The notes below the pieces were generated by a model that searched no databases, was not told where the DNA came from, and worked only from the letters and a program-made list of their open reading frames with translations. A program made the translations under genes and the position numbers. A stretch of 64,000 nt of DNA. Source: Paenibacillus sp. FSL R7-0273 (lineage in GTDB: Bacteria > Bacillota > Bacilli > Paenibacillales > Paenibacillaceae). The stretch lies in assembly GCF_000758625.1 (NCBI RefSeq), contig NZ_CP009283.1, positions 5,904,001 to 5,968,000 of the forward strand, written 5' to 3'. Below are positions 57,780 to 64,000 of this stretch, piece by piece. Position 1 is the stretch's first letter. Every line of letters starts with the position of its first letter.

Positions 57780-58380
57780 TGGAGGAGTGCGGGATATAAG
57801 TTGGTTGCTGAATCGGAATGGGGCTAGAATGGGGCGAATTTAGGCGGTGCTTAGGGGGATTTTAGTACACTGGTTTACGCAAACAGGGCCCGGCCGGGAG
57901 GGGCGTTTGGCGTGATTTAGGTGGAAGGCCCGGCGGTATTTAGGTGAATTTTAGTACTCTAATTCCCTACGGACGGGGTCCCGGCGGTAATTAAGTGGAT
58001 TTTAGTACACTAATACCTCACATGGTGGCTCTAACCCGTGTTTTTACCGGAATTAAGTAACCTTTTTCCACCTAATCTCTCGTTTCAGCACAAAACAGCG
58101 CAATTAGTGTACATTTTTCCAACTAAATTTATTGGGGAGGGGGCCAGCTTGCCTAAAAGCCCGAAATGTCTGCCATTATGCTCTCTATCCGTCAAACTCT
58201 GTCATCTCACACCACCAGCCAGCTCTACCATCGCCCTCCTCCATTACCTCTCCCCTCATAGTCTGCCACCACATTCATTCACATGCTCTTTCCATTACAT
58301 ACTCCACCATCACGCTCTTTCCGCCAAGCCCCCGTCATATGAATACACCGGGTGAACAGGCGGATTAGATTCTTCATCAG
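57780..58380. repeat. Intergenic region with TTTTAGTACACT-type repeats
   Basis: ATTTTAGTACACTGG (near 57870), ATTTTAGTACTCTAA (near 57950), ATTTTAGTACACTAA (near 57992) and TTAGTGTACATTTTT (near 58103) recur with TTAGGTG/TTAAGTGG in front. This resembles the palindrome clusters elsewhere but with a different arm sequence. 58160-58350 is C/T-rich and low in complexity. No gene was found. Confidence 0.65.
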
Positions 58381-58413
58381 AAACAAACAAAGGCTATCCC
58401 TAACGGGATAACC
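58381..58413 (-). terminator. Terminator of the GH84-containing unit
   Basis: On the minus strand GGTTATCCC, loop GTTA, GGGATAGCC, then TTTGTTTGTTT. It is about 120 bases after the GH84 stop. Confidence 0.75.
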
Positions 58414-58535
58414 CTTGCTTCGCTTTGCGCAGTGCGCCGTAAAGGCCTGCTAAACAGATTGGCCGCCAAAAAACGGTTTACGGACAGAAGACATTCTGGA
58501 GTGGCAGGAGCCGTTTACACTACATCCCCATCATC

Positions 58536-60293
58536 CTAAGTCAGCCGGTATCCGCCTTTCTCCTCCCGGACGGCCAGCCCCCAGGCTTCGGCTGCTCTCC
58601 AGGCCGGATCACTGCCCAGCCGGACCTTAAAGGCCTGACAGGCTTCGGCCCGCCGGCGCAATTCATCACTGCTTCCGGGCCCAGCCGACTCTTTTGCATC
58701 GCCATCCCCGTTCCCGTTCCCGTTCCCGATTCCAGTCCCGTTCCCGCCACCAGCCCCGGTAACCGTCCGCCGGACCGCTCTCCACAGCTCAACGTCCGCC
58801 AGCGCTCTATCCAGCCACGGTCCTGCTTCCTCCTTAAACTTGCTGTTGTCCCATTGCAGTAACCGGGAGACGGTGCTCTCCAGACGGTCGAAGTACACAT
58901 CGAGCCTATCGATATCCTTGCTCTGCACAGCTTCTTTCAGTTCCTCATACCCGCCGCTGTAGAGCTGGCTGTTTAGATTCTGGCGGCAGAAGAACATCAT
59001 CTCCTCTGCCAGCGCTCCGGCAAATTCCCGGACCGACAGCTCCCAGGACAGCTCCGGCATATAACGCTCGCTGTTCCACATATAGTGGGCCAATGTGTTC
59101 AGTGTAATTTTGGAGCATTCCCATTGAACCATCGGATTGGCTACAACCGCCTGGTGTCCGGTCCGGCCAAGCTGTGAATACCGCCCGCGTACCGGGTCCA
59201 GAAACAGCCTGTCGTAGTCGGCATCATTAACGGGTATGTTGTCCCACAGCCACAGCTCATGCCCGTAATGACGGTGATTATCCTGTGCATGCCTGCTGCC
59301 GATTTGCGGGGCAAAGACGGAATAGCCGGTCCAGAACACCTTGATGCTTGCATGCAGCTGCTCCCGGATATCCCTTTTATAGCCGGTATCCCAGTACGAC
59401 CAGTATTCCGAGGGGCACATCGCCAGTGTAAAGCCAGGCAACTGACTGTTCAAATAGGTATAAACATGGTTTGCCACGTAAGCATGGGCCAGCCCGGAGC
59501 GCTCAAGGTAATGGAGATTATCCCCGGACAGCTCATAATCGATGTCGTCCATCAGCAGTGCAAAATGCCGGACACCGATGGAGACCATCGCTGCCAGCTT
59601 ATTTTCCAGACTGGCGAAATCCGCCTTGCTGCGAAACTGCAGATCGTTCCCCGGACTAATGCAATAATAGAAGTCCACCAGCTGATCATCACATTCCTGC
59701 TTCAGCTCCGCAATCCGCGCAAAAGCCTCCTCGGGGTAAGGCTCACGCCACAGCTCGCGGTGATAGGGGTCATCCTTGGGAGCATACATGAAAGTGTTCA
59801 TCCGGTGAGCTGCTATATAGCGCACAGCATCCATCCGGTCCTCGAAGCTCCAAGGCTTGCCGTAGAAGCCCTCAATGATGCCGCGGACCGGAAAAGAAGG
59901 CTCATCGTGAATGACCGCCACCGGCAGCCGGCATTTGCCGCCATCTGTGCTTATAAGCCGGATGAGCGCATCCATTCCGAATTTCAATCCTCTTTTATTG
60001 GAGGCGGCTATTGTAATCTTACCGTCCTTGCTAATCTCAAGCTGATAACCGTCCGGCTTAAGCGTACCCTCATACTCAAGCTCCAGCACGGCATTGCCCG
60101 GTTCAGCCGCCTCCCCGCCCTGTTCAACAATCACAATCGGGCCATCCGCAGCAAGCGGGCCTCCGTATGTCTGACTCATGGAAAATTTGGAAGAGAGCCT
60201 GCATCGCAGCTGCTGTCCTTCCAGCACCAGCTCCTCACCCTGATCGTAATAGTCCCGGAAGTAATACTGCCGTTCTCTAAGCGGCATAGCCAT
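58536..60293 (-). CDS. GH84 beta-N-acetylglucosaminidase-like enzyme
   Basis: GH84 family (O-GlcNAcase/hyaluronidase type). An N-terminal GH20b-like domain (about 1-130) is followed by the catalytic barrel beginning VRGIIEGFYGKPWSFEDR. MYAPKDDPYHRELWREPY and the catalytic Asp pair in ALLMDDIDY follow, then LAMCPSEYWSY and WTGYSVFAPQIG. No signal peptide, so a cytoplasmic location is likely. The start is ATG at 60293 with GGAGG 7 bases upstream. Near the C-terminus is a low-complexity GNGNGNGDG run encoded by a 6-base microsatellite (58698-58740), which looks like a recent expansion. 585 residues. Part of a sugar-uptake locus. Confidence 0.9.
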   Translation of the reverse strand: MAMPLRERQYYFRDYYDQGEELVLEGQQLRCRLSSKFSMSQTYGGPLAADGPIVIVEQGGEAAEPGNAVLELEYEGTLKPDGYQLEISKDGKITIAASNKRGLKFGMDALIRLISTDGGKCRLPVAVIHDEPSFPVRGIIEGFYGKPWSFEDRMDAVRYIAAHRMNTFMYAPKDDPYHRELWREPYPEEAFARIAELKQECDDQLVDFYYCISPGNDLQFRSKADFASLENKLAAMVSIGVRHFALLMDDIDYELSGDNLHYLERSGLAHAYVANHVYTYLNSQLPGFTLAMCPSEYWSYWDTGYKRDIREQLHASIKVFWTGYSVFAPQIGSRHAQDNHRHYGHELWLWDNIPVNDADYDRLFLDPVRGRYSQLGRTGHQAVVANPMVQWECSKITLNTLAHYMWNSERYMPELSWELSVREFAGALAEEMMFFCRQNLNSQLYSGGYEELKEAVQSKDIDRLDVYFDRLESTVSRLLQWDNSKFKEEAGPWLDRALADVELWRAVRRTVTGAGGGNGTGIGNGNGNGDGDAKESAGPGSSDELRRRAEACQAFKVRLGSDPAWRAAEAWGLAVREEKGGYRLT

Positions 60294-60317
60294 ATTCACG
60301 CCTCCATTGCGTTACAC

Positions 60318-62051
60318 TTAGTTGGTAATCTTCACATTCCCGAACACGGCCTTATTCCGTGAGTCATCTCCGGGATTACTGACGGCCAGGCCGATATACA
60401 CCTTGCTGGTCATCGGAACCTGAACCGATCCGACTGTCTGCCAGCTTGTTCCGTTGGAGGAAATCGCCCCGGTGAAGGTATTTCCGCTCCGGGTCAGCTT
60501 CAGCCATTTAGGAGCCGTTGCAGCCGCAGTTTGGTCGGCGGTGACACCGGTAGTCGCTGTACGGTACTGAAAGCTTGTGCCGTTCTCAGGAGTAAGCATC
60601 ATATCTACATGCTTCGCATCAGAGTTAAGTGTCTCGCGGATCATCACTCCCGCCTTGGCCCAGCCGTCCAGACGGCTGAAGGACTGCACTTTGACCACAA
60701 TCTCGGCATTGCCTCTCAAGGATTGGTAGATATAATTCAGCTGATCGCCATTTCCCCAGATATCTGTAGAGCTGCTGCTCACCGTGAATTGCTTATTAGA
60801 GGAGCTGTAGGTAACAGTCCCCGGCTGGGAACCGATATTCCGCGCCTTCCAGCCGGCGGGCAATTGGGCAGCATAGTCCTCATCCTCAGGTGACGTCCAG
60901 TCCGGTGTCGGCCAGGTTTCGCGTTCATGGATTTTGATCAGCTCGGATTCCGGCCATGCCCCGTAAGCAAAGAAGGACAGCCGCTTTACGCCCGGGTAAT
61001 TCTGGCGGATTCCCTGATAAATCTCCTGATATTGATCGTCGGTCCAGTCATTATCCAGCGTCGCAACAATCTCCGCCCCGCTGCCGCTGATCCGGTTGCT
61101 CGTATCCTTCAGGATTCCGTAGGATGTGCTGTATACCCAGTCGCTGTTGAAATCCCAGTCGTCAAAGTAAGCCATCGGGGCGACAAAATCGATATCATCC
61201 TTGAATTTGGCTACATTCTGCCCGACCTCCGTAAATTCCGGCGGCAAAATATACACGCCGAGCTGCACATCCGGGTTAGCGGACTGGTCAATATCCTCCC
61301 GGATATCCCCTACATACTCGCCAATCTGCTCTGTTCTCCATTCATTCCACTGCTGGCGCTTTGCCGAATCTGTATTGAAATTAATAGTTAGCGGTGAATA
61401 GCCGAACTGCGCCTGATATTTTGCTACCGTATAATCGCTGACGTCCATGTTGTAATTGTCGAAACGGATCCAGTCCAGCACGACGCCGTCGACATCATAA
61501 TTATCGATTACTTCCTGAATGATCGAGCGTTCATACTGCTGCACTTCTGCGCGGATCGGATTAACAAAATATTCGTTGCCGTTCGAACCCTTAAACGGTG
61601 TCCGGACCCCGTTAACCAGCGCCTGCATCTGCCATTCCGGGTGCTTCAGGAAGGCCTCCTGATCATGGAACTGCGGAATCCAGGCATGAACCTTGATCCC
61701 TGCTGCATGGGCAGCCGTAACTACCTCCTGCAGGGCATCGAAGTTCTCATAGCCCTGGGCAATCGGCGCGATATCGCTCTGATAGAATACCCGGCCGGAC
61801 GGGACCTCGTCATCCTCATCCTGCTTCACGTTCATGCTGATGACATCAACACCGTAGGTCTGTGACAGCGCGATGAATTTGGTGACATCTGTCTTGTTCT
61901 TGAACTGGTTGACCGTCCGTACAATAACCTCTGTTTCAAAAGGAGTGTTGCTCTCCCCCGCAGCCTTAACAGGTGCAGAAGTGCTGATGACCGGCATAAC
62001 CAATAAGAAGCTCAGCGCCGCAATGAATCTCTTTTTGAATACAAATGTCAT
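60318..62051 (-). CDS. Secreted GHL10-type putative glycosyl hydrolase
   Basis: Exported protein with signal peptide (FIAALSFLLVMPVISTSAPVKAAG). The GHL10/DUF187-like barrel spans about 38-390: FIALSQTYGVDVISMNVKQDEDDEVPSGRVFY, AHAAGIKVHAWIPQF, NPIRAEVQQYERSIIQEVIDNYDVDGVVLDWIRFD, FVAPMAYFDDWDF and LSFFAYGAWPES. A C-terminal concanavalin-like DUF1349-type domain (about 400-577: GWKARNIG, GWAKAGVMIRETLNSDAKHVDMMLTPENG, PKWLKLTRSGNTFTGAISSNGTSWQTVG) probably binds carbohydrate. Substrate unknown. It lies 24 bases upstream of GH84 in the same direction, so co-transcription is likely. Confidence 0.82.
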   Translation of the reverse strand: MTFVFKKRFIAALSFLLVMPVISTSAPVKAAGESNTPFETEVIVRTVNQFKNKTDVTKFIALSQTYGVDVISMNVKQDEDDEVPSGRVFYQSDIAPIAQGYENFDALQEVVTAAHAAGIKVHAWIPQFHDQEAFLKHPEWQMQALVNGVRTPFKGSNGNEYFVNPIRAEVQQYERSIIQEVIDNYDVDGVVLDWIRFDNYNMDVSDYTVAKYQAQFGYSPLTINFNTDSAKRQQWNEWRTEQIGEYVGDIREDIDQSANPDVQLGVYILPPEFTEVGQNVAKFKDDIDFVAPMAYFDDWDFNSDWVYSTSYGILKDTSNRISGSGAEIVATLDNDWTDDQYQEIYQGIRQNYPGVKRLSFFAYGAWPESELIKIHERETWPTPDWTSPEDEDYAAQLPAGWKARNIGSQPGTVTYSSSNKQFTVSSSSTDIWGNGDQLNYIYQSLRGNAEIVVKVQSFSRLDGWAKAGVMIRETLNSDAKHVDMMLTPENGTSFQYRTATTGVTADQTAAATAPKWLKLTRSGNTFTGAISSNGTSWQTVGSVQVPMTSKVYIGLAVSNPGDDSRNKAVFGNVKITN

Positions 62052-62097
62052 AATCCCGCCTCCGTAATAGTAGTCTCATTCAGGCTTCAAACAAGCA

Positions 62098-63744
62098 TTA
62101 TTTCGTCGCGTTGATTTTCTGTACATTCTCCTGCCACTTTTCAGTCTTGAACGCAAGCAGCTTATCGAGTCCGGCTTTATTGGCATTCTTCCTGGCCGTC
62201 TGCAGCGCTGACAGCACTTCTTCATCAGACTTCGCCTGAACCATCTGGGCAAAAGCGAGCGTATGAATATCCTGAATATTCTGCGCGATGATGCCTGTTT
62301 CTGTCTCCGGAACCGGATCGGTGTTCACGAATTCCGTAATGTCCAGCGCGGTCTTCCAGGTGACTGTCGATTGTGCCACCGTTTCCCACGACTTCTGGTT
62401 TGCGGAGAGCGAAGCCTCAAGGCTCATTTTGGCCGTATCGATAAAGGTTGTGTTGCCCGCCCAGTTGAAGTCCTCGAATTTGCGCATCGTTTCCGTACGC
62501 TCGTTGGCCGGCGTTGTCTTGTATTTCTCATTCGGAACCGGTGCACCGTCCGCATCCTCTTCATCCCAGTACAGGCCCTTCGGACCGAAGAACAGCACCT
62601 TCTGCCCCTCCGGACCCGTGATCCAGTCAAAATAAGCGAAGATCGCCTCCGGGTCCTTGGCTTTGCTCGTAATAACATTTACGTTCCAGCCCAGCGTCTC
62701 AAAGCCGCTGACAAACACCTTGTTTTTATCCAGTCCCGCTTTGTGCACCGGCCAGATGATCTCATATCCGCTATCCGGATTGCCCGCTGTCAGCGCCCGG
62801 TGACCTTCGGCCCCGTACGTTGTGATATTGGATTCGACCATAACCGCTACCCGTCCGGTATTCACCTTTTCTTTAACCGCATCCTGGGTCTGCTGCAGCG
62901 CATCCTGGGTAATCAGCCGTTCCCGGAACAGCTTGTTGATGTACAGCATCATTTCCTCGAACGCAGGATCATCATAGACCGGGAGCAGCTTGCCGCCCTC
63001 CGGATAGCCCATGAGCGAAATAAATTTGCTGGTGGCATTTTCCCGGAAACCTCCGTACATGATCTCCAGGCCAGCCCCCTTCTCACCGACCTCCAGCGGC
63101 ACTACATCCGGATACTTGTCTCGTACCTGGAGCAAATATTGATACAGATCGTCGAAGGTTTCCAGCTTCGGTTTGCCGAGCGCATTGTATATATCCTTAT
63201 TAACCATCCAGCCGCCGTTGCCGAATTGCCCGGAGGTGTACCAGTTCGGGATCTGATAGATCTTGCCGTCCTCGGAGCGGAGCAGGTTCAGGGTGGATTC
63301 TTTTACATACTTCTTGAAGTTCGGATACTTCTCATAGTAATCGTCCAGCGCAACGAGTCTTCCCGCCTGCACCAGCCGTTCCACTGTGGACCCCCGGTCG
63401 GTGAAGATAACATCCGGCAAATCGCCGCTGACGATCATAGTGTTAAGCTTTTCGGCGGAGGCTCCCCCCGACTGCACCGGCTCAACGGTAACCTTCCTGT
63501 TCTCCTGAATCCAGCGGGTCGCCTCATTCTCCGCCCAGGGTGCTGTCGTCAGCCAGTCATAGTTGCCATAGAAGCTGAAGGTTACAGGTTTAATTCCGCT
63601 GCCGTCATCTGCCACAGTCCCGGAATTCGAAGGTTCCCCGTTTGTATTTTGTGAAGCTCCGGAATTTCCGCCTCCGCTGCAGGCCGTGAGCAGAAGCAGC
63701 AGGGAGAGCGACAGAAACGATACCCCTTTCAAGACATTGCGCAT
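62098..63744 (-). CDS. LplA-type extracellular sugar-binding lipoprotein
   Basis: Binding protein of a carbohydrate ABC importer (LplA/YtcQ family). Lipobox LLLTACSGGG, then a Gly/Ser/Asn linker, then TFSFYGNYDWLTTAPWAENEATRWIQENRKVTVE. IFTDRGSTVERLVQAGRLVALDDYYEKYPNFKKYV and the late ASLSANQKSWETVAQSTVTWKTALDITEFVN follow. 548 residues, normal for this large-size family. It lies 34 bases downstream of the partial permease gene, giving the order permease, binding protein, GHL10, GH84 on the minus strand. Confidence 0.9.
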   Translation of the reverse strand: MRNVLKGVSFLSLSLLLLLTACSGGGNSGASQNTNGEPSNSGTVADDGSGIKPVTFSFYGNYDWLTTAPWAENEATRWIQENRKVTVEPVQSGGASAEKLNTMIVSGDLPDVIFTDRGSTVERLVQAGRLVALDDYYEKYPNFKKYVKESTLNLLRSEDGKIYQIPNWYTSGQFGNGGWMVNKDIYNALGKPKLETFDDLYQYLLQVRDKYPDVVPLEVGEKGAGLEIMYGGFRENATSKFISLMGYPEGGKLLPVYDDPAFEEMMLYINKLFRERLITQDALQQTQDAVKEKVNTGRVAVMVESNITTYGAEGHRALTAGNPDSGYEIIWPVHKAGLDKNKVFVSGFETLGWNVNVITSKAKDPEAIFAYFDWITGPEGQKVLFFGPKGLYWDEEDADGAPVPNEKYKTTPANERTETMRKFEDFNWAGNTTFIDTAKMSLEASLSANQKSWETVAQSTVTWKTALDITEFVNTDPVPETETGIIAQNIQDIHTLAFAQMVQAKSDEEVLSALQTARKNANKAGLDKLLAFKTEKWQENVQKINATK

Positions 63745-63778
63745 TGCGTTTCCTTCTTTCTACATAAGATGGAGACTG

Positions 63779-64000
63779 CTATTCTTTCAATGAACCAATC
63801 AGCACGCCCTTAACGAAATACTTCTGGAGAAAAGGGTACGTTAAAATAATCGGAATCGTAGCAATCATCATCGTCGCCATCGTAAGAGACTTCGTAGTAA
63901 TCGTCCGGTTCCGGTTCATATGATCCAGGGCAATGGCATTTGAGGACCCGATTTCAGTCATAATGTTGGAGTTCATAATTTGCCGCAGCAGGGTCTGTAT
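63779..64000 (-). CDS. LplC/YtcP-type sugar ABC permease (C-terminal part)
   Basis: Cut by the window end. The visible 73 codons end in IPIILTYPFLQKYFVKGVLIGSLKE, the typical C-terminus of LplC/YtcP permeases, preceded by TLLRQIMNSN and HMNRNRTITTKSLTMATMMIATI. The frame is open to base 64000. Confidence 0.88.
   Translation of the reverse strand: MQTLLRQIMNSNIMTEIGSSNAIALDHMNRNRTITTKSLTMATMMIATIPIILTYPFLQKYFVKGVLIGSLKE

Overview
The window reads as a chromosome segment of a nitrogen-fixing, endospore-forming Paenibacillus. Three things support this: a compact single-operon nif cluster in the order nifB-H-D-K-E-N-X-orf-hesA-nifV behind a sigma-A-type promoter with GlnR boxes; spore-germination genes (a gerA/B/C set and gerM); and a rich set of secreted glycoside hydrolases, an S-layer-homology protein and LplA-type sugar ABC transport, all typical of that genus. 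The species cannot be named from the window.

Layout. 0-3.4 kb: argS (+), a tandem-repeat intergenic block, tRNA-Arg(UCU) with promoter and terminator (-), and a small hypothetical gene (-). 3.5-9.4 kb: asnB (+), two minisatellites, an aldo/keto reductase, a DUF985 cupin and an NfeD/SPFH membrane pair. 9.6-14.7 kb: secreted GH18 chitinase, then gerM-rph-rdgB (-). 15.5-17.8 kb: pgpA-like, peptidase S51-like and a membrane-anchored HExxH protein (+). 18.4-24.0 kb (-): MBL hydrolase, methyltransferase, GH13 alpha-glucosidase, a lipoprotein and a HAD phosphatase. 24.1-35.9 kb (-): the nif operon, from promoter (35.8 kb) to terminator (24.15 kb). 35.9-37.3 kb (+): a yybP-ykoY manganese riboswitch and terC, divergent from nif. 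37.4-42.5 kb: GH127 (+) convergent with a secreted YcdB/SLH protein (-). 42.8-48.2 kb (-): a beta-glucoside PTS operon (PRD regulator, IIA, IIB, IIC, GH1). 49.4-51.9 kb (-): an NMT1/SsuA-type ABC importer. 52.0-55.6 kb (-): gerA/B/C. 55.8-64 kb (-): GH5 cellulase, GH84, a GHL10-type hydrolase, and an LplA-type binding protein with its permease, cut by the window edge.

How nif works together. NifB builds NifB-co. NifE/N/X with the DUF269 protein process and carry the cofactor precursor, NifV supplies homocitrate, NifH is the Fe protein and NifDK the MoFe protein. The genes are nearly all overlapping or a few bases apart. The exceptions are a 49-bp nifH-nifD gap holding a strong hairpin and a 286-bp nifK-nifE gap holding a stem-loop and a GlnR-like box. 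The promoter has one perfect GlnR box downstream of the -10 and one near-perfect box upstream.

The most unusual structure is the roughly 330-nt nif leader. It holds a 65-bp tandem repeat, each intact unit of which encodes a short ORF whose stop overlaps the next start. The last ORF ends inside the nifB start codon. A copy of the same 65-bp element sits directly before the ribosome binding site of the YcdB/SLH gene 7 kb away. The window also holds at least three 51-bp-period arrays built from a common palindromic core and several clusters of palindromes with wobble-type arm differences.
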